NCBI GenBank assembly: GCA_005656395.1 | Contig: SRSI01000048.1 | Location: 1,364,001-1,428,000, forward strand | Direction of reading: 5' to 3' | Length of the DNA stretch: 64,000 nucleotides | Origin: Strongyloides papillosus | Lineage: Eukaryota; Nematoda; Chromadorea; Rhabditida; Strongyloididae | Shown here: positions 10,909 through 22,590 of the stretch, one piece after another | Numbering within the stretch: the first letter of the stretch is position 1 | Layout of the letters: each line of letters begins with the position of its first letter | The notes under the pieces: generated by a model | The model's input: the letters and a program-made list of their open reading frames with translations, nothing else | What the model was told of the DNA's origin: nothing | Databases searched by the model: none | Translations under genes and position numbers: made by a program

Positions 10909-13900
10909 ATGTTCCTAAATTTTAATGATAAAAAAATTCTTTACTACATATTCTATTTTACTGTAATTATTGGACTAATAAAATGTCAAAAACATGATAT
11001 ATTAACGCGTAAGTTTAAAACATTCTTTTGTCAATGAAAAAAGATTGGAAATTCTTTCTTTAATAAACAAATATACATTAGACTTTTTTTAAGAATAAAA
11101 AATTTTTTAATTTATTTATAATTTCTTATTCCTACTCTTAGCCTTAAATCTTGTTATCAAATTTAAAATTAAACTCTTTACCACAAGCTATTTGTTAAAA
11201 ATTGTTAAAACTAGATAAGTTAGTCAAAAAGTACTTCATATTTAAAATAAATTACAATGGGAAGATAAATGTTGTTATACAAGAAATTAAAGATCTTAGC
11301 AAATATATTAAGTGATAAAGAAATGATGAACAATTTTAATTTACCTTTCTAATAATTACCTCATCACAAAACTGTATTATCATTTTTAAATGTGCGCAAT
11401 GTATATATAATATAAAAGTTGATGATGAATGTAATTTGATAAAAAGAGAACTAAGTTTATTAGTATTGTCTACATCTTTATAAAATTTCTTATCTGTCAA
11501 AAATTTATAATATCTAATTCATTGGGAACATTTTCATTATTTTAAAATGGTTACTGAATATCAAGCACGAACATTAGAAAATGTTGTTGATGCCAGAATT
11601 GGAATTTTACAATTTGAGAAAGAGGAGGATGATGAAATGGAAGAAGATTGTTCATTTTGTAGATCACTTGATTGTGATATATTATTTGCTTTGTCATTTA
11701 CACTTATAATCATAGGACTTTTAATATTAATTGTTATATTTTGGCTTAAGGGTGTAATGCAATATCAAGAGTAAGTTTTTTTTTATGTTGAATAAGCTTT
11801 GTTATAATTTAAAATTACTTTTTTTTCTACCTCTATTTTTTCATTGACAAAAGATAATTTATTTTTTATTATTACCTTAACTTTTTATTTATTTATATAG
11901 AATGTGATTATCTTTTTGATTCAACAAAACCAAAAGGAACCTTTAATTTTCCTATTCTTACTACTAATCCATCTTTATATAATAATAAACATTCTTCTAA
12001 CGGTGAGGTATTTTCAACTTCATTAACTGATGAGCTTAACACTAATTCCGATTTAATTGAATCACAAATTGCTGATAACATTCAGGTTTTTTTTATAATA
12101 AATTAAATTCTAATAAAAATATCTAATTATTTTTTAGTGTATATACACGTTTGTCGCCAGAAAAGGACAACGCGTCAAATTAGAATTTACTGATTTTCAA
12201 CTGGCAGGTACAGTAGATAATTGTGAAGTTGAATATGTAGATATTTATTCTGAATTAAAAGATCCAAATGAAGATCTCTTATCTGTTGAAGTTGGAGGAA
12301 GATATTGTGGGACAGTTGCTCCAACTATACGTATATCATTATACAATATTATTGTTTTAGTATTTCATTCCCGAGTTGGTAAAAGAAGAAATGAAAATTT
12401 AGTTATTAAAGGAAAATATTCATTTATAAGTGATGAAAAGTATATTGCCGGTTTACCACTTCCTAAAATATCAATGTGTTCATTTTTAATAGAGCATAAT
12501 GGAAGAAAAAGTAAAGGTGTTATTTTATCACCAACATATCCTGGTGTCTATCCGAATAATATAATTTGTGTATATTTATTAAAAGGTAAACCAAATGAAA
12601 GAATAAGGATATTTTTGAAAGATTTTGATATATATTTTGGTGGTGAACATTGTCCATATGATGTATTGACAATATATGATGGCAATGATAATACATCACC
12701 TATTATTAAAAAAGTTTGTGGCTTACAACAAAAAATGGAAATATTTTCATCATCAAATAATTTATATATTGAATTTTTGACATCTGATCCATTTAAAAAT
12801 GATCAAAGAGGATTTTTGATAGAATATGAATTTTCATCACGTTTTGTACATATACCCAAATTGATACAGAATTCAAAGGGCGTCACACATATTAGGGGAA
12901 CTGAATGTGATGTACGTGTCCAGAGTAGTAAAGAATCAACACATTTCATATATTCACCAAATTTTCCTGATATGTATCCAAGTAACATCTCATGTACATA
13001 TATATTAGATGGCTTACAAGGTGATCAAAATTTAGAAAAAGTTTTACTTACTTTTGAGCAATTAGCTGTATTCTCTGAAAATTATAATAATGTTGGAGTG
13101 ATAAATAATGGAATAAACAATAATGATATTGAATGCCCATCAGCTTATGTTGGTATTGCTTATGATATAAATAATATAAAAGCTGTATTATCAAATTCTG
13201 AAGGAAGTGCTTTTGATAAAATATTATGTGAAAGGTTGGTTAGTGGTAATGAATTAATGGGACCATATGAATCAAAAAGTAGTAGAATGGTAGTAGATTT
13301 TGAGTCAGCTGACAATCCAAGAAATGATGGAAATGTTAATTTAGGATATGGTTTTAAAGCAAGAGTAGATTTTAGAACTGATTTTGGTGTACCAGGTGAA
13401 GCAGTTGGTGATTCAAATAAATGCCTTTTTAGATTTAAAGATAAGAAAGGTTCATTTAATAGTCCACGTTTCCCTAGTAATGTAAGTTATATATTAATTT
13501 TAATATTTATATATTTTATTTATTTAAAGTATCCTCTCGATACAACGTGTACCTATTTAATTGAAGGAAATCCTGGTGATCAAATTATAATTAATTTTGA
13601 TGCTTTTGAATTGTTTGAAGATTTATCAACAGATATTTGTAATGATTACATAGAATTATATAATGTTTTTACTGATAAAAGGGGTCAGGAAACATTTCAA
13701 TTACAGGAAAAATATTGTTGGAATATGAAACCTGGTCCTAGTATTTCAGCATATAATGCTTATAAAATGAAATTGATATTTGTTAGTAGTCATGAAGGAT
13801 CGAGTAATGGTTTCAAGGCAACATATAAAATAAAAAAAAGATTTAAAGAAGAAATTCCTTCCGTTGAAGGAAAAGATGATGATCATTGTGGTGTTTCTAT

Positions 13901-15164
13901 AGTTGCAAGTGATGGATTTACATCTGGTACATTTAAATCACCAAACTATGGTACTAAATATGCCAAAAATACTTATTGTGATTGGGAAATAGTAGCAAGA
14001 GAAGATCATCAAATTCATTTGAAAATTGGTAAATTAGATGTTGAAGGAACATTAGATAGTGATAGATTCTCTTGTTTATCAGCTGTCATAAGAGTTCTTC
14101 CAGATGTTACAGATCCAACATCAGTTATACAAGTTTGTGGAGATGTTGCAACAAATGTTAAACCTGTTACCTCTAAAGGTAATAAATTACGAATAAGTTT
14201 TTACACATCAATGGATAAAGTTAATGGTTTGAAAGGATTTCTCTATGAATGGACAGAAGTCAAAATAGTTGAAAAAGATAGTGAATGTTCTGGAGACGAT
14301 AAATACCTTTGTACTTATTCTAAAATGTGTATTGATAAGGAATTAAGATGTAATTCAATGTATAATTGTGGATTGAATGATGAAAGTGACGAAACTCATT
14401 GTAAGTTAATTTATATTTCATAACTTTCTATGTTGTTGTTTGTTTTTTGTCGTGTCTGTTAAATTATCAATTAATTATATCTAACATAGGTAATAATGAA
14501 AATGATGTTATTTCTAACACAAATGAAACATCACAAATGCTTGATGGAATGATAATACCTAAATTGTTTAAAATTATTGCAATTCCAAAAACTAACTCCT
14601 TTAATGCTTCAAAAATGTCCATTCCCATAATATTGTTATATCAACTAACATTTTCCTTGATACTAATATTAAGTTATAGGTATTTTATTTAACATTTAAA
14701 AAAAATATAATTTCTATCTATTTTTAGGTAATATAACAGAATTAGCCTCAGATCTTCGTTCAGTCATTGCTGCAGGTATCTTTTCTGGAGCAATACTTTT
14801 ATTTATCCTAGTATTCTTTGCTTTTCTTTTTAAAAAGAAAATGGAAAAAAGAAGAATTAAAAATAGCATAAGATCTTCTAATTTCCGTGGAGCTAAACCT
14901 CGTATACCATATCGACAACAACAACCAGTAGGAAGAATTATTGTTTCAAATAAAGATTTAGACTTAAGTCGTTATGAACATGGTCAAAACGGGTTGATCT
15001 CTTCCCCATTAACGTCAAGATTTATCAATCATGACGCTACTGGTATCGTTCCTCCTACTTCAACAACAACAACTGATAGTATAAAAAATTTAGACGAAAG
15101 TTGTAATGTAAATAGAAATATGTTATTGACAACTAGACTCGATGACAAAACATTTGATTGTTAA
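10909..15164 (+). CDS. lev-10: LEV-10-type acetylcholine receptor clustering protein
   Basis: Exons 10909-11008, 11901-12085, 12138-13481, 13530-14400 and 14728-15164 join in frame (phases 1, 0, 0, 1) to 978 residues. Exon 1 encodes a signal peptide ending near LIKC at residue 26. Five CUB domains follow at roughly 35-205, 209-328, 352-507, 525-644 and 663-790. An LDL-receptor class A module with Cys pairs and the DESDETHC ending is at 796-834, a membrane segment at ~847-869, and a ~110-residue cytoplasmic tail completes it. Five CUB plus one LDLa plus TM is the architecture of C. elegans LEV-10, which clusters levamisole-sensitive acetylcholine receptors at neuromuscular junctions. The 48-bp third intron is a multiple of three without stops, so it can read through. 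An EAT-18-like protein lies in intron 1, and an alternative last exon lies at 14490-14692. Confidence 0.88.
11547..11774 (+). CDS. eat-18: EAT-18-like single-pass membrane protein, nested in lev-10 intron 1
   Basis: Single-exon 75-residue protein inside the 892-bp first intron of lev-10, same strand. It has an acidic N-terminal half (EKEEDDEMEED), a cysteine cluster CSFCRSLDC, and one membrane segment at about residues 45-67, ending WLKGVMQYQE. In C. elegans EAT-18, about 70 residues with one TM, is a partner of the pharyngeal nicotinic receptor and its gene overlaps the lev-10 locus; size, topology and position all match, which is why I use the name. The stop codon overlaps a consensus donor (GA|GTAAGT at 11771), but splicing it to the lev-10 exon at 11901 gives phase 2 and an immediate in-frame TGA, so the ORF does not feed LEV-10 as read. 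I cannot align it to EAT-18 from memory. Confidence 0.65.
   Translation: MVTEYQARTLENVVDARIGILQFEKEEDDEMEEDCSFCRSLDCDILFALSFTLIIIGLLILIVIFWLKGVMQYQE
14490..14692 (+). CDS. lev-10: alternative last exon of lev-10 (hydrophobic, possibly GPI-type C terminus)
   Basis: Preceded by an acceptor (ACATAG|GT) and in the same phase as the TM-encoding exon at 14728. Both begin GTAA and both complete the last LDLa cysteine (T|GT). Joined to the exon ending at 14400 it would add 66 residues after that cysteine and then stop at 14690-14692. The end is hydrophobic (about the last 25 residues, MSIPIILLYQLTFSLILIL then SYRYFI), preceded by NASK. This could be a GPI signal or a tail-less membrane anchor. Splicing onward from this exon into 14728 would give an immediate stop, so it is best read as a mutually exclusive terminal exon. 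Predicted isoform about 900 residues. No polyadenylation site was assigned. Confidence 0.5.
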
Positions 15165-15286
15165 ATAAACGTATAAAATATTTTTTCTTACTTAAATAAA
15201 CTCTTTTTATTTAATAGTATTTAAAATTTCTATATAATATATCTAAAATGCATAAAACTCTATGAATATAAGAAATATTTAAATAA

Positions 15287-17014
15287 TTAAACAAAATTCC
15301 TTTTACTAAAATATAGAGCCAATTTATTGAACTTCTTAACGTATCCAATATTCATTCGTGTTAATCCAAGGACCACACGATGTTTTCCACTTGAAATGTA
15401 TGGTTCTATATAATTTATCAATACTCTATAAACATAAAGATAATGCATGTAATGTTTAACTGCATGCTTTCTTTGAAGGCGAAGGAATGTTGCTGCAGTG
15501 AAGACTGGATTAGACATTGAAGGTCCACGTAGTAATTGCATTAAAGAGCATTCAATTAAAATTAATGCTCCAGTACGACCAACACCATCGGCACATTGAA
15601 CAATTGTTGGGAAAGGTGACAAACGAGCACGACGTAATACACGGGTTGGCCAATTAATATCAAGAAAATCATTCCAATCATAATGCCAAAGCTCCACAAT
15701 ATGTGGTTTACTTTGTGAAGACAATTGTCTTATTTCAAGAGTTGTAATATTAAAAACAGGATCTGCTAAACAGTCAACATTTATATTTTTAACAATAATA
15801 TCTCCATACTGCTTTTCAGTGCCTTGTAATCTTGGCCAATAACAGTGTTGATATGGTGATTCATTAATCTCTCCTTCTGACATACTTTCAATACGTGATA
15901 ATAAAATTATATATTGTGATTTTTCACAAACAATCATCTTGTAAAATTGAACACACTTATCATGAGTGGGGACATTTGAAGCAATAAATGTGTTCATTAA
16001 TGGACCACCTTGCACATATGAAGCACCTTTATATTGTTCATTTTTCCTATTTTCAAATCGTGGTGTCTTAACGACAGACTTTGTTAAATCATACCATGTA
16101 GGTGCAGCTCCTCTTTTACCACTGTATGGTGTTCCAGAGCAAGTGTGAGTATTAATGATAGAAATACTTTGGTCATAGTTGACAATATTGGCACATTGTA
16201 CATTCTTTTCTTTAACTTTTTCTTCAATTACATCTAATTGCCTGAATTCTCCAATAAATTGCTTAAAAATTTAATTAAAGAATTACTATATTTTAATTTT
16301 TTAACGCTATACACTTACAAGTAAATCAGTTTTAACATTTCCCGGATCAGAAACAAAACTCCATCTTATCAACTTATGAACGCTTTCAACAAAACGACCA
16401 ATGCGAGTCATAATGTTATCAGATGATTCCAGATCTGGACTATACCAATTTAAGGTTGGATCTTGATCCCTAAGTTCATCAAAACGTTCCGTTCGTATCT
16501 CATTACCAGGAGTTTCTTCAAATAACTTAACTACTGTGTCCAGATCAATTCCACTATTTAAAGCTTCTTTGATAGCACCTGCCTTGTGGACACCATATAC
16601 ACGATCCATAGCATCACTCTCAACATTTCTTAAATTATCAATATTACTAGCATAAATAGCATCCATCATAACTCTTTGGAAATAAACATCATGTCCTATG
16701 TTTATCAATTTATAAAGCATCTCTGATTTGAATGATTTATATTCACTATTTTCTTGCTCAATCAATCTTTGTCGTATAGGGACTGTTAAAGTGAATGTTA
16801 ATTTATAAAAAATACGAGAAAAAAATCCAAGGTCACCATTTTCAATTCTCTTATGTAAAGATGTATTCTTTTTTTGATCATCGGAAGATTGCCACCATTT
16901 TTCTGTTATGTAAGCATCCTTTAAAATATTTTTATATATTTAAATTATATATTAATTACATACCTTTACATCATTATCAATTTGAATAATAACATTTTCG
17001 GTTTCATGGATCAT
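15287..17014 (-). CDS. non-receptor protein tyrosine phosphatase, nematode type
   Basis: Exons 17014-16964, 16918-16319 and 16261-15287 (introns 45 and 57 bp, phase 0) give 541 residues with no signal peptide or TM. The N-terminal ~220 residues are helical and not recognised. Residues ~240-510 form a classical PTP domain: the phosphotyrosine-loop region GASYVQGGP, a WPD-like loop WND (Asp415), and signature QCADGVGRTG with nucleophile Cys440 and Arg446. The usual His before the cysteine is Gln, and the WPD proline is Asn, so activity may be altered but is not excluded. Predicted cytosolic; substrates unknown. It converges with lev-10 (gap 122 bp) and is third in a same-strand row with presenilin and IDH3. 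Confidence 0.85.
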
Positions 17015-17301
17015 TTTCAGAAAATTTCGTGTTAATTGGTTAGTAAGTTGATGACAAATGAATAAAAAGAAAATATAACGAATGTAAAAAGTAATTTGAT
17101 GAAATGGTTGACCATCTTTTTATACTATAAAACTGCATCACTAACTATTGGCTTAAGGTATTTTAAAAGATTCATTCAATAGAGAGTGTCATAGTGATTG
17201 AAGTAACGATGGTATTATCTACCGTCAAAAAATATATCTTTATTTTTTTTATAATCGCGATAAAAATAAGATTATAATTCACATGATAAATTATTTGGTT
17301 A

Positions 17302-18607
17302 TTAAATGATAATATTATTATTGGCCATTTCTTGGTAAAAAGGTGATCCTAGATAATATGTTCCAAAAAAGAATATTATACTACTAAATATTGATATTGG
17401 AAGAGCAGGTAAAGCACGCTTAAAGTACACCAAGATAAATATTGTCATTGTCAAGCCCTGAAAAGTTATTTTTGTTATAAATGTAATGATTTCGATGACT
17501 TACAGTGAGTATTGATGTGAAACAATTAACTAATGATATTGGATCTTTATATCTATAGACGTGTAAAATAAGTAACGTATAAAAAACAAAGTCCCCCATT
17601 CCTAATTTTGCATTCTCGTTTTCTTCTTCTTCTGAATTATCCTCAATTATTTTTTTCTTGTTATTTGTTTCATTTTTTTCTTCATCTTTTTTACTATTAT
17701 CTACCTTTTTTTTGTCTTCATCTTTTTTATTATCATCAAACTTTTTTTTGTTATCATCACTTTTTACAATTTCAGTATGTGCCATACAAGAGTAAACTAA
17801 TGCACTAAATAATTCTTCATTTCTTTTTTGTGCTGTATTAACTAAAATATTTAAAGGACCTTTACTCCATAATACAGCAACTAAATCCCACGAAGAAATT
17901 GTTATAAGAATAGACCAAATGATCCATTCTGGAAACAATGAAACAAATAACAAAGCAATATTTACACCAAGAATAATATGAAAAAATTGTCTTAATTTTA
18001 GAGGACCAAATCCATTAATTGAGAATACACCTATCAGACTAAAAATAACACAAATAATTGTTAATGTCCAATCACTAACTAATATTTCAAAGTAAACAAA
18101 TGTTTTTCCTAAAATTTTTGTTTCAGTGACCATGAGTGAAAAAAATATTTGTATATAAAAGAAATATTCAAGCCATCTTTTAAATCCTTTAACGTAAAGA
18201 AACACCAATAAAGATGTCATGACAATAATAACACCAAGGAAACACAACGTAATAATTAACAACATTGATATAGAAGGAATAGAATCTAATAATCCAGTAT
18301 ATTGGGTTGATTTAGCTTTTATCATAGATTGTTTGTCATTGTAACTTTAAAAAATATAATTAAATACAAAATAATATTTAAAAAAAACTTACATCAAACT
18401 CATAGCTAAACTAAAAATTTCTGAAAATGGAGATATATATTTTTCTATGAGAAGCCCGATAACAGCACATATTGTTATTGGTATATATAGATCTATAACT
18501 GTATTTAGTCGTTTGTTTATATTGTAACGTGAATCCTTCCCATTACTTTTATGGTTTCCATTCTTCAATTGATCGCTTTCCTCGCTAGAACTAGATTCAC
18601 TGGACAT
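17302..18607 (-). CDS. presenilin (gamma-secretase catalytic subunit)
   Basis: Exons 18607-18393, 18344-17504 and 17457-17302 (introns 48 and 46 bp, phases 2 and 0) give 403 residues. It has multiple membrane segments with presenilin landmarks: the VMT stretch in TM2, the TM6 aspartate in SSWDLVAVLW (Asp225), the sequence GPLNILVNTAQKRNE after TM6, the GxGD motif as LGMGD (Asp323) in TM7 and PALP (369-372) in the last segment. Both catalytic aspartates are present, so it should be an intramembrane aspartyl protease that cleaves Notch-type substrates. The residue before the TM6 aspartate is Trp where presenilins have Tyr. The hydrophilic loop (about 260-320) is a Lys/Asp/Glu/Asn-rich low-complexity stretch. 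C. elegans has sel-12 and hop-1 as somatic presenilins; I cannot assign which. Confidence 0.92.
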
Positions 18608-18896
18608 AACTCCTCGGAAAGGGATAAAAAATTACTATCTACAATTTTTAAAGATACTCGATCTCTATATGTATTAAACTAATTAACAAAAATTTTAATT
18701 TTCCAAAAATACAATATTATAATACGGCAGACCATTTTTATTATGTAAATATTTTTACAACAACATGCTATGCATATTTTATGCTCTTATAATTTTAACA
18801 AAAATAAAGAGTTGGACTTGATACAACTATTTAATAAATAGTACTTTTTTATACATAAAGATTGGCTGCTGCACATAGTTCCACTAAAAAGGAAAC

Positions 18897-20144
18897 TTAG
18901 TATTTGCTATTATAACGTTCAGATTCATAAAGAGTTTCAATGCTATGCATAATACTATTTACAACATCACTTGTTTTGGCTGTTCCACCAATATCTTTAG
19001 TATGCATGCGTTTTGTTACAATGGTATCAAATAAAGCATCACTTATAAGATCTGCGTAATCATGTAATCCTAGGAAATTAAGCATGTCAACGCCAGCACG
19101 AATAAAAGCCGTCGGATTTGCGACATCTTGTCCGGCAATTCCACTTCCAGTGTTACGTGTTCCCTAAAATATAATAACTAAAAAAAATAATATTTATCAT
19201 ACAGTTTCAAAGACAGCATATTTGTCTCCAATGTTCATTCCAGAAACTAATCCTGGTCCACCAACAAGTCCACAGGCAATATTTGAAATAATGTTACCAT
19301 ATAGGTTTGGCATCAACATGATATCGAATTGTTGAGGTCTTGAAACTAACTGCATGGAGGCGTTATCGACAATCATACTATCAAAATTTATAGAGGAGTA
19401 TTCTTTCTCAGCTATTTCTTTAACAATTTTCAGAAACAGACCATCAGCCAATTTTTGGATATTTGCTTTGTGAACGGCTGTAATGCGTTTCCTGTTATGA
19501 GCTAAAGCATATTCAAATGCAAACCGAGAGATTCTTTCAAGTTTTTCGCGAGTACAAATCTTTAGTGATTCGACAACACCAGGTACAGTTTCGTGCTCAT
19601 GTCCTGAATATTCACCTTCTGTGTTCTCTCTAATCATAACAATATTTATACCTTTGTGTCTTGTAGGTATAGTTGGAATTGATACACAATGTATGACATT
19701 TGCATATAAATCTAAACGTCTTCTCAATTCAACATTTCTTGATTTATAAATTGGATCATTATATTTTGTTTCAATGTTTCCTTTGATAGCAATACCATTT
19801 CTTTTAATTGACGTAATTGCAGTATCTAAATCAGACTCAGGACTCGTTGGTTTTGAATCAAGTTGACACTCTTCAAAATCAACAGGAACGTTAGCGAAAG
19901 AAAAAATCTTTTGAACATATTCAAGCATTTCCGGACCAATTCCATCTCCAGGTAATGCTGTTATTGTATATCTACCTCCATATCTGGCAAACTGAATGTT
20001 GGAAGGTGATTTAATTGGTGAACGAAATTCATCACGGTCATTAACTCCCAAAACAGAGGCAGAAATCTTTAGTGTAGCCTTATTAATGGTTCCCAAAAAG
20101 TTTCTTTTAACAAGTAATTTAGTAAGACCGCTTAGATTCATCAT
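18897..20144 (-). CDS. NAD-dependent isocitrate dehydrogenase, gamma-type regulatory subunit
   Basis: Exons 20144-19203 and 19163-18897 (39-bp intron, phase 0) give 402 residues. The first ~50 residues are basic and lack acidic clusters, as expected of a mitochondrial targeting peptide. Family motifs run in order: [69 protein letters not shown] and the C-terminal [12 protein letters not shown]. The stretch [10 protein letters not shown] and the FET-GTRNTG join look more like the animal gamma subunit than beta or alpha. IDH3 makes alpha-ketoglutarate from isocitrate in the TCA cycle; gamma is regulatory. It lies 289 bp upstream of presenilin on the same strand. Confidence 0.9.
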
Positions 20145-21140
20145 TATATATTGAGGTTTTTATACTATAAATTTTTGTTTTTGAAAACTATAAAACAATA
20201 CAAGTGTCTAGAAAAGCAAAGAACCTACCGAGTGATATGAAGCAGGCAATTAAATACAAACAAAAAATAACGACACAAAAATACGAAAAATGAATGGGAA
20301 TTTATAGGAAGGCGTTCCCTGTCTTTTTTTCGTCATGAGATAAAACATAATTTTGTCCCTTTGTTACATGGTGATAACAATTTTTGGCATTACGATTACG
20401 GATCATTGGGAAAATGTACTTGTTTTGTAGTACGTACTTTTACTTTGTTATTGTAAGAACATTCTTTTTTTGAAAAATATGTGTCCATTTACCACGACAT
20501 TTACAACTGTTGAATCTTTTTGATATAAAATGCACATTCACATACCAACATGATTTTTTATCAGATTTAGTAAGAAACAGATGAAATTATTACAAATAAA
20601 TTTTTTAAATAGTCAAAATTTGTATAAAGACCATAAAATTGTAAAGTTGCACTTTTTAAATGTTACTTTTTTAATTTTATAATGACTGGCCTCAAACCTG
20701 CTTTCGGCATGTCACGGCTGGTTCGTAGAGCATGTTTTTGTATAGAAATATTTTTTCTTGTTATAGGTTACTAATCAAAATATTTGTATAAAAAATTATT
20801 TCATTGAATTACACGTTTATAAAGAAGTAAAATAACCGAAAATACGTTATTATAAAATTCTAATAAATAAATATTTCTGAATGTGAAAGTTTTTTTATAG
20901 CGTATACATTTATTGTAAACATTTAGTTAAATCAGAAATTTACCCTAACAAATTGAATTTTATTTATATCCAAAAGGTGAATAGAAATGAATACCTTAAG
21001 TGTTTCCGGTAACTATTAAAGTGACTTTCCATTACGTATTTAAAATTGGTAAACAATTTAATATCATTCATCTATTAAATACATATTTACTTTGATTTTA
21101 TAAATATATAAATGAGAACATGAAAAAAAATTAATACCTA
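20145..21140. other. intergenic
   Basis: Upstream region of the IDH3 subunit gene. It is AT-rich with no supportable gene or repeat. Confidence 0.4.
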
Positions 21141-21149
21141 AAATGGCTT

Positions 21150-22110
21150 CTTTTATTTTTAAGCTACAAACTTCGTTATAGTTCCATTTTTTAAGTTAGG
21201 ATTACATTTATTTAAAAAAAAATCATGTCTACTTAAATTTTTAAAGTTCCCATTAATCCATTAATTAATAGCTACTAAACTTTTTTAATTTTGAATGGAA
21301 AAAAGTCACCACTCTTTGGTCCATAACATAGTTGGCTTTTAGACAATTTTAATAATAATACGTCTACACCTTTTTCTTGACTTGTAACTTTCAAAAGAGT
21401 CATATAATAAAAAAATTTTATTTACATTTAAAAAAGTTATTTGAAACATAATACTATAAAAAAAAGTATCCAAAAAAAAGTCGTGTTTTTTAAACGTAAA
21501 TTGACCAATCATAGACCAAAAGTTTTGTGACCTATCTCCCTCATTAATTTGAGAAAAAAATACATCTAATGACTAATTTAATCATAAAAAATGATCAAGT
21601 TTGAAAAGAGTTATGTCTGAAACAAAATTTATTTTTGTAAAAAAATGAAAAAAAACAAAAAAAATTAACATTTAAGTTAATATAACTTCCTTTGTTAAGC
21701 TATAAACTTTTGTTAGAAGCTCATTTTTAAGTTAGACTCAGTTACAGCTATTTAACTTTGAAACTTTTTTTTTAAAATGATAATCACTCTTTGGACCATT
21801 ACTCGACCAATTTTTAATACATTTCCGTAGTATTGTGTTTCCCCTCTATTCTGGTAGTAGACCTTTCAAATGGTATATAAACCATTGTATATTATCTATT
21901 TTGAAATGGCGTTTCTCCCTGGTCAGATCCATACTAAAAAAGACCAAAAAACGGTGTTTTTAAAGAATAATTTGGCCAATTATGATTCAAAACTTTTTAG
22001 ATTCATCTTCCTTACTAAGTTAGAAAAAAACATCTTTTCGCTATTTACCCATAAAAATCGGTTGAATTTGAGGAGAATTATAAAGACAAATTTTTTTATC
22101 TTTTTATTAC
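21150..22110. repeat. degenerate tandem duplication, two units of about 0.5 kb
   Basis: Two diverged, same-orientation units, about 21150-21640 and 21660-22110. Matching blocks appear in the same order: AAGCTA(C/T)AAACTT then TTTTTAAGTTAG; TCACTCTTTGG(T/A)CCAT; a block ending in (A)CTTTCAAA; and (T/G)GACCAA then TTGACCAATCATAGACC versus TTGGCCAATTATGATTC. A 95-codon reading frame at 21870-22157 falls inside unit B and is not shared with unit A, so I treat it as chance. Confidence 0.6.
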
Positions 22111-22117
22111 AGAAAAA

Positions 22118-22590
22118 ATTATTATCTTGCTTGCAAATTTTTAATCTCCAAACATAGTAGAAATTGTAAAAATTATATGTAACATTTGAAAAAGCCTTTA
22201 AGGAATGATAATTGATAAGCTTTTAATAATTATATTAATTAAAAACAGTTGGTAATGCTCATATTCAACAAGAAAAGTTTAAATAACTCAATTACCTGAT
22301 GTATTTCTACAAGAATGCATGTACATTCTCTTGTTGACGTACATAAATACTTAAAATAAATAAAATGAGGATGGTATGGAGCCGTTTAAAATTTAGGCAG
22401 GTTGATTTATGAAACGGAATTTCAGCAACCCTAACTACTTTCTGGTTATATGAATACTTGTTAGTAGAATTTTAGGTTTAGTAGTTAATCCCAAGCTGAA
22501 ATTGGGGAACCCCGTGTGATCCAGTTATTCCGAAACGTGCTACGAAGTAGGTTTCAAAGACCAAACTTTTCCGAGTTGTTTTTATCATCA
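22118..22590 (+). repeat. dispersed repeat R2, copy 1
   Basis: Diverged direct match to 31270-31670. Shared ordered blocks include TTATCTTGCTTG(C/T), CACTTGAAAAAGTC versus CATTTGAAAAAGCC, AAGTTTAAATAA(C/T)T, ACTACCTAATGTA versus ATTACCTGATGTA, AAACGG(A/T), a GTGATCCAGTTATTC versus GTAATCCGTTTATTC block, and GAAG(T/A)AG(G)TTTCAAAGA. It sits directly after the tandem units at 21150-22110. I see no coding content. Confidence 0.55.

Noticed and set aside
11771..11900. Direct splicing of the EAT-18-like exon (donor 11770) to the LEV-10 CUB exon at 11901
   Set aside because: Phase 2 joined here gives GAA ATG TGA, an immediate stop; the signal-peptide exon at 10909 has the correct phase 1.
21870..22157. 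95-codon plus-strand frame
   Set aside because: It lies in a degenerate tandem repeat unit and is not conserved in the sister unit.
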